This document shows positions 13,065 through 32,130 of a DNA stretch of 64,000 nucleotides, piece by piece. The stretch's first letter is position 1. Each line of letters starts with the position of its first letter. The stretch comes from Sarcocystis neurona. Lineage: Eukaryota; Apicomplexa; Conoidasida; Eucoccidiorida; Sarcocystidae. A program made the translations under genes and the position numbers. A model generated the notes under the pieces. That model was not told the origin of the DNA and did no database searches. It was given only the letters and a program-made list of their open reading frames with translations. Location of the stretch: assembly GCA_000727475.1 (NCBI GenBank), contig KL647289.1, positions 2,250,798-2,314,797 of the forward strand, written 5' to 3'.

Positions 13065-14818
13065 TTACGGGAGGAGCGGTGCACCAGCTAAGCTGCAGTT
13101 GTCCGTTGTGTCGGTGCCTGCACCATCCGGGTCTTCTGCACATTCTTTCTCTCTATATTCTCCTGAGGCTCCTCCGTTTCCGGTTTCATTCTCTTCTTCG
13201 CTGCCATCTTCGAAGGGCAGGAAACGGAGTTGTGCGTCGGTGAAGAGCACGTTCCCGACGAGATCCGAAGAGTGGAAACCCTTCCAAAAAAATGGGGCTG
13301 CATCTGAACTCACATCTTCCGTACACACTGTCTTAGCGTTGCTCGAAGCATCAGTTGAATGCGTAGTGGAAAGTTTCCTCGTCCACGTGTCCGACTCCGA
13401 ACAGCGTGACGTGCGCGTTCGCGCAGAAGGCTGGTTACTACATGGATACGCCGCCTTGGGGCTCATTTCGTCAGCTGCTTGCGCCGTTGTGCAAGAAGTC
13501 GGTTCTTCGTGCTTGAGCAGCCGAGTCACGAGGAGAGAAATCCGCGCAGGGAGGGAGAGACGGGCTCCGAGGGAGCTTGGCGTCTAAAGGGTTGCACGAC
13601 GAAGCATAGAGTGGGTTGTAATGCATTGAGATACGCAGTGGGAACGGCAAAATGTTAAGACAATTCAAGCCTTCTTCAGAAACAAGTAACGGGGGGGAAG
13701 GAGACTCAGAGAGCAAGACGTGACTCACCAAGTGGACACCGCAGGCTTGCGTAGTGTTCTGAGGAGGTCACCGGAGCAAAGTACACGCAAAGTCCCAGTA
13801 CAGGTGGCACACCTGTACGAAATATGCACGTGCTTATACCCACTGGATAACATTAGTAGGACACACAGAAGAGAGCAAAAAAGGAAGGCGGACGCACAGG
13901 CATGTTTCTATGGGGAGAAGAACACGCGTCAAAAAGTTGACCACTTACCTTGTACTCAACCATCCTGAGCAGAATCAATTTGAATTCGAATGCTGTCACA
14001 TCTCTGTTAGCAAGTTCTATCCACGAACTCCTTTTTTGCCCCAAAATCTTCTTCAGCAGCCGTCTGTAGCATTTTTCCGTGACAGCGTCTGCAAAAGGTT
14101 GCGATGCTTGTGCCTGTTCAATTGCGGTGAAGTCCGCATGCTGCCACTGCTGCTGCTGCAAAGTAGCCTCAGCCTCCGCGCGTCCTCCTGACGCATCGAC
14201 GTCAGCAGTAACACAGGCTGACTGCATTGACGTTGGACCTTCAGCGTCCTCTCCTTGCCTACTGGCATCAACTTCTGCTTTAGCACCAGCACTGGCAATC
14301 CTCACGCGCACGTGTTCTTTGCCGCGTTCGTTTCCAGCCCGCGACCGCCGTCGCCCAGCAGCACCGGAGTCGCGTCTTTGACGTGCGCTTGCAGTGTCCT
14401 GTTGCGGAGGTATTGAATTAAAACTGTTGCTTCTGCAGTTCATCTCTTGGGCATTGCTAGCAGGGTGATCAGTAGATGCCACACCACTTTTTTCGGAGGA
14501 AAAACACCCCTCCACCGAAGTCCTCACCGAACTGAAGGCGGAGCCGAAGGCCTCCTCTGAAGGTGCCCGGGCAGGTGTTTGCGGCAGCTTTTCAGTATGC
14601 CTGCTTTTCTTCTTTTCGTAGAGAAGCCGCATAGCCTCCTCCTGACCGTGAAACTCTGGAACTAGCTGTAGAAGGATGTAGACGACCTCAAGTGGCGACA
14701 ATCCCAGAGGTAACTTATTGAACTCCTCAGCTGCGTCGGAACCAGCCTGCTCTGGAGCTTCCCAGCAACAGAAGGACCGAGCAAAAAGGTGGGGTGGCGC
14801 CAATGCAGAGTCGCTCAT
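13065..14818 (-). CDS. Unrecognised protein, two exons
   Basis: I do not recognise this family. The model is exon 1 at 14818-13949 (ATG at 14818; an in-frame stop lies a few codons upstream, so this is probably the true start) and exon 2 at 13583-13065, joined in phase 0 by a canonical AAG|GTAAGT donor and a TTTAG acceptor. The product is about 462 residues. Two ordered hydrophobic/helical segments flank a long low-complexity middle. The first is near residues 40-70 (LPLGLSPLEVVYILLQLVP); the second, near 240-290, ends IELANRDVTAFEFKLILLRM. The middle is rich in Ala, Ser, Arg and Gln and includes a short Gln run. The C-terminal exon is acidic and Ser/Thr-rich. The long first exon and good donor argue that it is real, but the second-exon acceptor is a guess. 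Confidence 0.45.
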
Positions 14819-16493
14819 CACCCATGATGCCAAAGGGCGCACACCAACGTTCAGTCAACAGAGCTGCTGTTTGATGCCTACAGCTAGATTGCAAAGCTGA
14901 CTTCAGCAACAGTCAATGCTTGTACTTCCGTAAGCTACATTTCAAACCCACAGCGTTCGCGTCTTGCATTCAGCTAACAAGAAAAAGGTACCTGCTGGAT
15001 AACTCTGGCCTTCGTCCTCCACTCGTGATGGCGCACTACGAGGCTGTTCCAGCTCATATTTGTCCCCCGTATTTTGGAGTGCTAGCGATGCTGTACCTTT
15101 GGGTGTTGGTATCAACTTTCCAGAAGCCTCTACCTTCTGTAGTACAACCAGTTCGAAGTGGCATCGTTCCAACATCGGGGTCGGAGTAGGCGCCTCACAA
15201 CGCACAAGGGTGAGATGGAGATGTAACGCAGAACACTTCTACATACATATAGGTGTGCAGATGGGTCTGATTTAGGTTGTGGAGACGAAGGGACCTGCAT
15301 CAAGGTCAGCATCAAGTTGACCTTGATGTGCAGTCACGAAGGAGTTCACTGTGTAGGCACAGTGAAATCGACGTCTCCGCGCGATTGTTGCATTCTGAGA
15401 GAAGAGGCCATGGTGCGTTCGCGGCAATACCACAGAGTTCGCCTTTTTTCTCCATGGAGACTCACCGGAAGAATTTCAGCGCTCTGGTTCGTACGTCGTG
15501 GACCTGGCACCCTGCTTAGGACGCCGGACGCTTGTGTCTGCTTTGAGAGTCGCGGCTGCAGCACTGAAAACTCAGGAGGCTCCGTTGGTCTATTGGAACT
15601 GAAGTCCTCGACTGCTCAGCAACAGGAAATAAGACAGAATTTAGGTGGAGAGATATGGGGTAGTATCGTTGGTGACGGACACACCAGTTCTGCCGACTGC
15701 TGATGCGCAGGAATGTGGGTACACACTCGTACAGAGTGGGGACACAACAAGTGAGGCAGCCTTCAACCGTGGCGGACGAGGCTTGCAGGATGACTGCCTC
15801 AAAAAATTCCACGGCCCACACAGGACGCATTTTTGTGTCGATCCAGGCTATAGAAGATCACACAATACAGCTGTAGGGACTGCGTATTACTATATCTTGC
15901 TGGCCTGAAGTCTTATTTGAGTTAGACCCGTCTTAGTAGCTTTCGTGTACATCAGTGGAATACGCTGAGCGATGAAGAGTGGGCGGACTTAGTACGGCTT
16001 TTGATGTTGCCATGTCGACGTGGCCTACAGCTCTCGGTGGCCAGCCTGTACCTTCAGTATCCGCCGAAATCCTCTCAGATACTATGCATGGGGAAGACGT
16101 TTTGGGCTCCGGAGTTAAGAGAAGACCCCACATCTGGAAACACAGGATACAGGCGGACGGAGGGCGAACGGCCAGGACGTAGGGAGAGACGCAAGCCTAG
16201 AAGTGGGGCAGACACCATCAGCCAATCTGGATATGAACGAAGGCCTGCAGAAATCCTGAGAGAGCCAGTCTAACAGTTCTCTTAAGCTTAGCAAAGGCTG
16301 CAAAAAGGCGCAAGGCATACGTACTTCAAGTAGCAAGAGAACGCTCCTCAGTGGTATACTGCCCCCTTCAGGGTCCGCCTGGCACCTCACTTGCCGATAC
16401 AGGAAGGTCTGAGCTCTAAACTTTCCTTGAACAACACACACCAACTCAATATATTCAACTCTCACCTCCGCATCATGAACGGGCAAGAATGTG
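14819..16493. other. Intergenic with one possible minus-strand exon
   Basis: On the minus strand a frame ending at a plausible CAG|GTACCT donor (14992) runs back to about 15150 and reads protein-like (for example KVEASGKLIPTPKGTASLAL), but no partner exon in phase was found. Minus-strand sequence around 16400-16490 reads RFNTFLPVHDAE before a GAG|GTGAGA donor. That could be a small exon of the neighbouring MORN gene if its last long exon is spliced earlier. Neither is strong enough to annotate as a gene. Confidence 0.35.
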
Positions 16494-22729
<6,236 letters not shown>

Positions 22730-24671
22730 CTCGCGTACAACAGCGCCGCAAGAAGAAGGCAATTTTCTAGTCCTACTTGGGGGGTCCACCGCCCACTGCA
22801 CGCGCTTTTCTCTCCGGACCCGCGGGGGAGGTCAATCAGGTTTGCAGCGTCAACATATCCGCACTTGCGTTTGAGATGTTACCGTCTAACTCGAAAAAAA
22901 AAAAACAAGATGCAGGAGTCCCTTGTCGCTGAGAAAGACAGAACTAGAACATGGTGAGTCACACAAAGAGCGCAGCGTTGGGGGCGTTTACTGCCGTTGA
23001 CTTTCTACGAGAGGAGAGAGAGCTACCCTGTGCGTGCGAGTGGAGGGAGAGCTGCCCTGTGCGTGCGAGAGGAGCAGCGCGATAAACATGAAATAACTAC
23101 AAGGTAGATCGCAGCCGAGGCTCTGCACCAGACGTCGCTTGAGGTGCCGAGTGAATTTATGATGGGGTACTCCCGAAATGGTTGAAGGGGTTCTGTAGGT
23201 GTAAGTTTTTGCTCGATCGTGTCCGCAAATGCGATCAAGCAACTGCAGCCGCACACTGTCTACGCCCGCATGTGAACAGGAGGCACTGCACTCATAAGAA
23301 CCACCAACTCCTGCGTGCCGCTTTCCTCATCCCTCCGACAGGGTATAGAGTGTGTTTTGCGTAATAGTGGGTTACCCTGCACCTGCACAACCCTTGGGAA
23401 GTCTTAGCAGTGCGAGGAAGGGGAGATTTCGATAGTTACCGAGGCTCACAATCAAATTGTTCTTCAACGATGCTTGTCGCAAAATGACTCGCCGCTGCGA
23501 CGAGATCGACGAAGGTGGCTAAAGGCGCGAAAATTCGTTCAAACGATGATTCGGCATGCTGTCTGTACTTCAAATCCTGCTACCACAATTCTGGGCTTCT
23601 CACGAACTTTGTAGGCATGCATTTGTCTACCGCACTGGCAAGTTTTACAGAAAAATTAGGCAGAAAGGCACAGCGGCAGCCCGCCGCACCCTACACGGCC
23701 GGAGTCACGCAACGCACAGCACAACTAATGATTGTTGGCAGGCACACAAAGACACCGTAGAGGAAAATATCCTGCTTCTGGAAGAAGCCCCATATCGATT
23801 GACCGTGTCCCAGCGCAAGGCATGGGAGCATCACTCGGTATACATCGAAAAGCAAGTAGAGCGCACACAGCGCGCGCTGACGACAGCGCGCTTCTTTTAC
23901 GCAAGGATGCAGCTTCGACGGTCTTTCCGCGGTTTCGCGTAGAGCATACGTCATAGACAAAAAAAGCGTGTACAAAATTGCCCCTCGCTTCGGTAGGAGC
24001 AGAAGGGGCTGGCAGCAGTTCACACTAGGCAAAAAACACGAGCTACAGATTCATGCTCACTATGCCCTAGCACAATAAAGGACTTTAAAAGCGTGTACAC
24101 TACAGACCGTCCTGCTGCAGCTGAAACAAACGGGACGCGCTGACTCGACCTTTTACAGGTTCTCTACACGTTCAAGGCCCAAAGTTGTGAACGTTTCAGC
24201 TCTTCACTCATGAGAACGCCTAAAAATTTACATGAATACACCTGCGAACAAGGTTGTATTTACACGATAAACATGTTCAGCGGTGACTTATGTCTGTTCT
24301 CGAACACATAGCGTTGCCGGTTGCTCTCTTTTTCCACTTAGACTACTTGAGCTCGTGTCGTTTACTCAAGACTTTGACATGTACGGTCAAGAAAGGTTTG
24401 GCCACCGAAAAGGTCATCAAGAGTTGTTGACAAAGAACCCGCCGAACTTCTTGAAACCATCCGCCTTCCTGCGGGAAATTGCAGAACGGAGCATGTTCAC
24501 TAAAATCTTGCACGCCGCTTCAGTCTTTAGACGATTGCTGTTCATGATGCACAGTTTTGTCTGAGAGCCAATGTACAAGGGGGAACTTTACAGCGGTCAC
24601 ACATCTAAGTCATTGTGAGCCCAGGCTGCATGGCTTGTTGCACCAAGTCTGACAGCAACCAGAGGAGCACG
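22730..24671. other. Intergenic between MORN gene start and coiled-coil gene end
   Basis: Mostly featureless. It holds a two-copy 29-bp repeat at 23012-23073. A plus-strand open frame at 23556-23942 has a protein-like C-terminal half with charged residues and aromatics. It has no ATG in a good context, no neighbour exon and no family match, so it is noted but not called as a gene. Confidence 0.4.
23012..23073. repeat. Two-copy 29-bp direct repeat
   Basis: The word AGCTACCCTGTGCGTGCGAG at 23021-23040 recurs as AGCTGCCCTGTGCGTGCGAG at 23050-23069, with purine-rich GAGGGAGAG linkers. Only two units are present. Confidence 0.8.
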
Positions 24672-27600
24672 TCATTTTCTTGATTGCAGTTGCCTTATAG
24701 ATGTATCGCACTCAAGAAAACTGCATGTTGTTAGGCGCACCACACAAGACTTACCGCCCGTGCAGAAAAGCGTCTGACCGCCATCGGATCTGGAAGGAGA
24801 ACAGCTCTTTCTGTTAACATACACAGGAGACTGGTTTTCTCCATCGGTAGACCTGCTTCGGTGATGTCGTCCGCTTGTGTCCTCCGTATCCACAATTCCC
24901 ATATCAGCCGCATCCGGAAAACTTTCCTCAGCATGTTTCGGTGGGCTTCTTGTCGTGTCAATCTCACCAGTTGTGAAGCGGGGACTGCAGATAGACCCAT
25001 ACTGAAACGAGGTCAGACACAAAGCAGGATCGCTACACGTACAAGTAGGCAGCACGTCTGCCACTGAAAGCATACATCATCCAACGGTTCTTTAACTGTC
25101 AATACGTGTGCTTCTTTCTGAGCCTTGTTTCACGGTACGCAGCAGATAATGCGGACGGCGCAGATAAGAAGTAGCGTTACCTCCCGCTGACGGGAGCGAA
25201 GCGACCTGACACGTGCGGTGGCGACGCAAGTTGCTTTGCTTGTTGACATCATGGACTGCATTTCACTTTTTAGCTGATGAATTGTTTGCTCTGCTTCTTC
25301 CTGCTTCTTTTCTTCCCGCATCAATTTGGCCCTAACATCAAATTTTGAGAGCACACCTGCGTCGAAGAGCCACTTTCAGTGCAAGACCACGCTAGCATTC
25401 AACAGAGCGGAGAGCTTTCCTGTCGGTGGTCGTAGCACTGAGGTTGCTACGGATTCTGGTTACTGAGAGGAGGTAGCAAGATTTAGCCCCAGTGTGCAAG
25501 AAATCCCGCTTGCTGGAGGCCCACACTTTCTGTAGAAGTGTGCTGCGATATGTTTGATTACTGCGCTGCACCCAGTCGCACTGCGCCATATCCTGCATGT
25601 CGCGATATTCCATCCTTGGAAACACAGCAGTGCCAGAACGTGCTACATCTATTTCATATTAAATGTATTCCGGCTACTTACCTGAGTACGCCTAGTAGAT
25701 AGTCGCTTTCTCTGCGCATCCCCTCGATCCGTGTGTGCAGTGCGGCTTCCCTATCGGCTGCCTCATTGCAGAGATGTTCGATTCTGCAGAGAGAATCAGA
25801 AAAAGGCACCACAAGACATGGAGCTTGGTCATACCCGCCAATTCGTGGATTATTCCAGCCGCCCACCGGCTTCGCACCGATCGCCTGGCTGGGCGATGGC
25901 GAAGTAGAACACTTTTTACCCTTTCTCGGACGATCACAAGTGGTGGTAGCATACATGCGTCGCTCTTTCTGCTTGAACGCTTCTTCGTGTGTGTCCAGTT
26001 CTTGCTGCTGGAGGGCGCGAAGTTGTTGAATTTGCTTTTCGCTTTCTCGTGTAGCTTGCAGGAGCATGCGCTCAGAATTGGCCTTATTTGCCTCGAGCAA
26101 AACTTGGCACTCCTTCTAGAGAAAAAAGAAACAAGATTTCACAAGTGGCTCCTGTCACCTCCCACAATATTAACTGCAGCGTATTCTAGTGCTGATGGCG
26201 AGTTACCCTTGCTGCTGGCTGGCAACCAGTTGGAGACGTCGCAAATCTGCACGATATCTAGCAGACTCTGTTTGCCGCGAATCCGTCAGACGTCAGTGTG
26301 TAGATACGTGCACTACACTCCTGATGAGTTGGAAAAATTGTCTGTAGCCGGTCGAAATCATTCGCTACTATACGTTGGTGGCGCTCTTTCGACATGCGTG
26401 TTTCCTGTGCCACAACTTGTGTTTGAGCAGCGACGTTCATGCAGGGCTGGCGCGAAGGTACCTTGGTTCCGTGACAGTTTCTTTCTAGCTTCTGCACAAG
26501 CTGTTCTAAGTCTTCTATCCTGCATTTCTTCTCGGTCAAACGCTGCTTCAGGTGTATACACTCATCCTCAGATCTCTTTCGCTCTGCATAATCACGCGTG
26601 ATTGCACACGCCAACGAGCATCTGAAAACACCACGGCGAGCGTGTATTGAACGTCCAAATACTTTTCTTGTTTTCGTTTAGATACACACGCCGTTGTCGA
26701 GGCATCTGTCTGACGTTGGCTGCTTCTTGACGAGCAGAACAGTGGCGGTGGCGGTGGGAAGAGTTAGTTCATCAGGGCGAAGGGATGTCAACGTTCCTAC
26801 TCTGTGGTCATTTCATCTCGCAGGTAGGCAGCTGTGTTTGCTGCCGATTCTACGCTAACGTCTTGATCAGCAGCACAGTGTGTGTGCCGTTCCTGCGATC
26901 GACAAGCGTAAGTGGGTAGCGTCACTGTTTGCTGCGAGAGCTTTGTTACACGAAGGCCTTGAAACGTCTGCTGAATCAAGCCTCGTATAGAGCGTATACC
27001 TTCATCAAGTAGACGCTTCTCTTTCTCTGTTGCACGCAGTTGTTCGTCCACTTCGTTTTTCGCTTGGTATATGCTCATAAGGTTGTTTTCTTTCAGATTT
27101 AATTCAACTTGCAGCTCGTTCCTTTGTGTTGAAGCAACAGTGAGCTTCTTTTCGCAACAAAGTAACTTGTTCTCGAGCGCTTCTCGGGATTCCGTTGCCT
27201 TTTTCAGCGCCTCTTCCAGAGCAAGAAGTTGATGTTGAGCTTGAGTATTTGAAGTTTCTTGCAAATGCAGTGCCTTCTCTGCTGCTGAAAGCCTATCTTT
27301 TACCGCCCCCACCTTCAATTCGAGCTCCGCAAGATCGTGCTCTTTGGTGCACAGTTTTTCCTCCAGTGCTATTCGTGCTTCCTTCTCGCTCATGTAGTTG
27401 CTCTTGCAAATATTTAGATGGCACTCGATCTGCTTCTTTGCCCTGTTTTCCGAAACAAACAATGGGGCTTGTTCATGTCTTAAATGTTTAACAGCATATG
27501 CGTTCAGAGTAATCCTGTTGTCGCCGCCGATACATTGCTGGCAAGGGCCACCCTGAGACTTCCTTTCGAGCCCCTCAACTTCTCACAGGAAAAACACTCA

Positions 27601-30600
27601 CTGCACACCTGCGCGTCCTATCTGCATGGCTCAACTAATACTTCTGAACAGTTGGGTTTCTTTAAAAACAATTATTGTACATCATTTCGGCCGTTTAGCT
27701 GTCCTACAGCATCAAACATTTCTGATGATCGGAAGTGCCAACGTAGACCGTCGCAACATAGACTCTGGTAGTAAACAGTGGCCAAGCTCTGAGCTTCATT
27801 TTGACTGTCCTGTAAAACGTTAAGGCGGCTTCAAAGCAATTCCTCAATGCGGAGAGCCATACACTACACTCTAGTGCAGCGTTGGGCTTGTTGCCGGTTT
27901 TGCAAAAGGGCGTCATGTAGTGGCACCTCAACTGATGCAGGACAGCACGTGCTCTGCGTGTGCACAAGCCTTCCACATCTCCTCTATCTTACAGAAGTTT
28001 ATGGAATCCTCACAACAAACTCGCCGTTGTTGGCGCTGCCTAAGAAAGGGTGCCATTATCCACAACAGAGTCTCCGTGACAGCCAAAGTACTTACAGCTT
28101 TTCAGCGTTTTTGACGGCCTGGGAGCACAGTGTCTGTACGGCATCCCGGAGTAGGCTATGCACTTGGCGGACAGTATCTGCAGTCATTCTCTGTGAGACG
28201 CAGACCTCTGCTTGAGCGACCGCGCTGACCGGCAGCACTTCCACGACGCACGTCCAGATATGCTTCAAGTTGTCTTTGTAGATGGAATTCTCTACAACAC
28301 GCTGCACCGATTCAAGACAAATTATGATCTTCGCTGTCCACCAGACTAACCTGTTGTGCCCTACGAGTGGGTATAAGAAAGTAAATGCGAGAGACGCACG
28401 ACGAAACGGCTTGTCCCACCGTGGTAGATGAAAGGGCAAGGACAGGTGCACTGCTGCTTCTGCACGGTGTTATGCGTCCTGTGTGTCAGTTTTGAGTTTC
28501 AAGTACCGGCCGCCGTCCTCTGGCTTACAGAAGTTAGGTCCTCCTTCAGAAGCGCCATCTCGCTCTCCTTCTTCTTGTGGTTCTGTTCAAGTTGAAGCAG
28601 CTTCCCCTCCAAATCGTGTGCTCTGCCCTCGTTCCGTGCAGCGTGATCTGTTAAGTCTTTGCACCTTTCATGTAAACGATCCATTTCGCAAAGTAAGTTT
28701 TTGTTCTGATGACGCATCTCATCTCGTTCGACCAGAAGCTGATGAGTCTGTTGTTTTTGGGTTTGGATGCTCCTCTCAAAGGCTACTAGCCGCTGGCGCA
28801 ATAGGGGAACTTCGCTAGCTTTTTTCGTGCATTCCTGACAAGTCACGTAGATTCGCGCAGGCAGACTCAGGTGTCGCCGGCAGCGTGCGCAAATGCAGGC
28901 AAACACGGCAATTTTAAGGAAAGACGCGGTGCGTTTTAAGAACCCGAGCGATACTGTGGAAGTGTCTGCTGAACCGCGTGTATTCCTGAATGGCAGCAGG
29001 GGAATGTGATCTCCGTGGAAGGTTGGGGTCCTTCTGTTGGCACCAAAGCTTCAGCTGCTGTACAAGTTCAGCGCAAATATTGCCTGTCTCACCAGCAACT
29101 TGCACTTTTCCAGTTCAAGAAGTTCCTTTAATTTTTCAACGCTGGCAGTGGACTCCTCAAGCTTCGACGCCAGAACCTTGCACTGCTTTACAAGGCCCTT
29201 ATTTTGATTTGTCATCGTCATAACCATTGTCTGAACGTGCTGCAGTTCAGCTGCAGCCTTGCGTCGCTCAAAATCGATTGATTCTGCTTCTGCTCTCCTC
29301 AATTCCTCGCTGGTAGACAAAAAAGGCAGTACTCAGTGTTTTTATTTAAAGGCGGACGAAGACGGAGCAATGATTCTGCCCCAGTTAACATCCCACGGCG
29401 ATGTGTAAAGGTGCAGAGCTCCAGTAGAATCAGCGAGAACACGTCGAGCTTGTGCCGGCTTGTGCAGCTGCTGTTACACGTTTCTGTAAATCAGCTCCCA
29501 AAGGTGAAGAACGGGCTGCAACACGCGGAATTCGGTGTGTCCAAGATTGAAACCCCGCTTGCAACTAACCTGACGTCGTCAATGCGGCGTTTCAGCTCCA
29601 CCTCTTTCTGGGCCTCTACTTCTTTCAGTTTCGTCTCTAAACGTCTGCAAAAGTCGTTTTCCAGTTCGACAAGCTGCTGCCGGTGGTCCTCTGCCAGCGT
29701 GTCGCACCTTGCTCGGACCTCAGCAATGGCCTGTTTCAATTCTTCATGGGCCTGGGCTTTTCTGTCGCAGTCCTGAACGGCAGCGTGACTCAGATGATTA
29801 TTGCTGTACGTCTGCGGTACTCGGTTTGTGCGCACAAACGCACGCAAGCGTTACCGTCAAGTATGTGGAATTACCCTCCGTGGGTCCAACACGCAGGCCA
29901 CTGGCAATTTTTAAACATATGTGTTGTTCACAGAGCCTTGGATGTTTAAAAGAAGGCCGTCCTGCGCTAGTTGGCTCATGTCGGTAGACGGGGCAATCCC
30001 GCCCGTCTCCGGTCTCCTGTCACCGGTGTCCTGCACGGTTGCCCGCGTACCTCCAAGACTGCTTCGATTGCTTCTTGTTTCTTTCGAATAGTTTCTCGAG
30101 CACGTTGTAGATCGTTGTCTTTGTGCTTGTCCTCCCGTTCCCGTTGCTGAATTATAGCTTCAAAATTTGTCTTCTGCTGGGCAAGCAAGTCCCTCAAGTG
30201 TATCGCATCGTTTTTTTTTGCTTCTACAGCAAACGCCAGAAATTCGACATCCTGCTGAAACTTCATGCGCTGCTGCTCGTAATCCAGTTTCTGTCTCTCT
30301 ATCAGTTCTTGCTTCCGCTGTAGCTCCTCATCTTTAACAACTGCAGTCGACCGTGACACCTCCAGGGCTTCGTCTCGTTGGCGAAGCAACGTTACGTAGT
30401 GATCATGCTGCTGCTCGAGCAGTCGGTTCGCCTGCATTAACTCGTACTCTTTCTGCCGACTGGCAGCACTTGCACGTCCGCACTCTTCTTCTTTCTCTCC
30501 AAGCCTGTTTTTGAGGATCTCTAACCTTCTCCGCAAGTCTTGCATTTCCTCCTCCTTCTGGCCGCACTGAACCTTCGCAGCGTTGGCTTCCTGCACAGTC

Positions 30601-32130
30601 TGGTGCACACGTGCGTCCAAGTCAGCCTTCTCTTCGTCGTGAGCCAGCCGCACCCGCTGGAGTTCCCGTTCCCTGCTGTCTGTTATGCAGCGAAGCGCGT
30701 CAGCTTCTTGAGTCTTCTGCAGAAGATGTTGGTCGAGATGCACAATTTTCTGATGCAAGCGGCGGACCTCGGCGATAAGCTTCTGGCGTTGCTGTCTGTA
30801 CTGCGCGAGACGCAGCTGTACAATAAGAAGGAAAGCAAGTGACCGTGAAAACAATCTCGTCTCCGAAAACCGTCCTTTGTTGACATTAAGTGCTTGCAAA
30901 ATCTCACTTGTGCACGGCAACGCTTTCGTCCCCGGCTTTACAGGCCGTACACATCTCGAGGCGCGTGGCACCGTGGCACGAGACAGATTGTTAGCCAAGA
31001 CACGTTTAAGAGCTCGATGGTTAGGGTGGAATGCTACCGACACGCCGCCACAGTTCTTATTCGCCTGTGATGTGCATCTGCGTTGTAGCGGAGTGTGAAA
31101 CTTGGAGAGAAAAGTCGTATATCTACTGGTGACAGTGGCTGGCACCACTGCGATACGTCCTCGTCAGCTTGATCAACTACTGTTCAGCTCGACTAAAGGT
31201 CAGCTCGGTTAAAGATCGGGCAACACCTTTTGATGTGTCGAAACTCGTTCCTGAGCAGTGAGAGTCATCGGAGTACTCAGAGGGAGCTCCTGCGACCAAT
31301 GAGGCCGTCCTTCGTGGTGGTAAACATTTTACATGCTTGAGGCTACGTTTTTCACTTCAGTTACTAACCACAGCTATGTTCAGTCTTTTTTCCATTGTCT
31401 GGACAACGTCTCGGTGCTTCTCTGCTTCACGAGTGATATAGTGCTCAAGCCTTTGCTCGAGCTGTTCGTTTCGGTCTTGCGCCGTTCTCTTCGTAGCCTC
31501 CGCCTCCTCAAGACGGCCTCGAGTTTGTGTGAGTGCATGTCTCAGTTGCGAAGCACAGGCTTCTGCATCTCGCCGGCGTTGCTCGAGCGCTGCTTCATTC
31601 TTGCTCACTTCGGCCAAACGCTGCTGCGAAGTGGCGCAGTTCTGCACAGCCTCTGCGAAGCTGTTCAACATTACGAAAGCAACAAGCAGATGCAACTGTT
31701 AGTGATAATTACGACTAGAGACGGGTGCTGCATAAAGGATCTTTCACGTGATACAGCTATAAAGCGAAATAACAAGTGTACACGCCTTGATTAAAGACTA
31801 TTTGCCTCTCACTACGTAGTGCGTAACAGGGCAGGATTCGCAGTACTCCTGAAGAATTACGGCGTAGCAGCTACTTATGGAGTAGATCTGTATCGTATGC
31901 AGGGACTGCATCAGTTCCAAAAATACACATATCTCAAATTGTGGAGATACCCAGTTGAGTCCTTGAGGCATTTACCGCTTCCGGTAGTGAGTGCAGTCGC
32001 TCCTGAGACTGGCAATCTCAGCAGACTGCTCTGCACACATTGCCTGCAGCTCCCGCATATCTTGGCAAATGCTGCGTAGGCCTCCTTCTGTGAGTCCCCT
32101 CGTTTGTCCAGTCGTTGCGGGCGCCTCCAT
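24672..32130 (-). CDS. Long coiled-coil protein, 13 exons
   Basis: Exons (minus strand): 32130-31976, 31660-31369, 30815-30051, 29772-29570, 29309-29093, 28834-28529, 28190-28096, 27442-26801, 26621-26462, 26115-25955, 25783-25682, 25331-25181 and 25001-24672. All phases match and most donors and acceptors are canonical. The product is about 1192 residues. ATG at 32130 has a strong GTCATGG context. Nearly the whole protein is charged heptad sequence (for example EELRRAEAESIDFERRK, RRLHQKIVHLDQHLLQK, LEEKLCTKEHDLAELELK), while the final exon is Ser/Asp-rich and non-helical. There is no signal peptide or membrane segment. The pattern fits a centrosomal, basal-body or apical-cytoskeleton structural protein, but I cannot name the family. 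A good GTAAGT donor at 24755 means the last exon could instead splice onward. Confidence 0.82.

Noticed and set aside
30820..31148. N-terminal extension of the large coiled-coil exon (upstream of 30815)
   Set aside because: The sequence changes from heptads to non-helical at a strong TTGTACAG acceptor that is in phase with the preceding exon.
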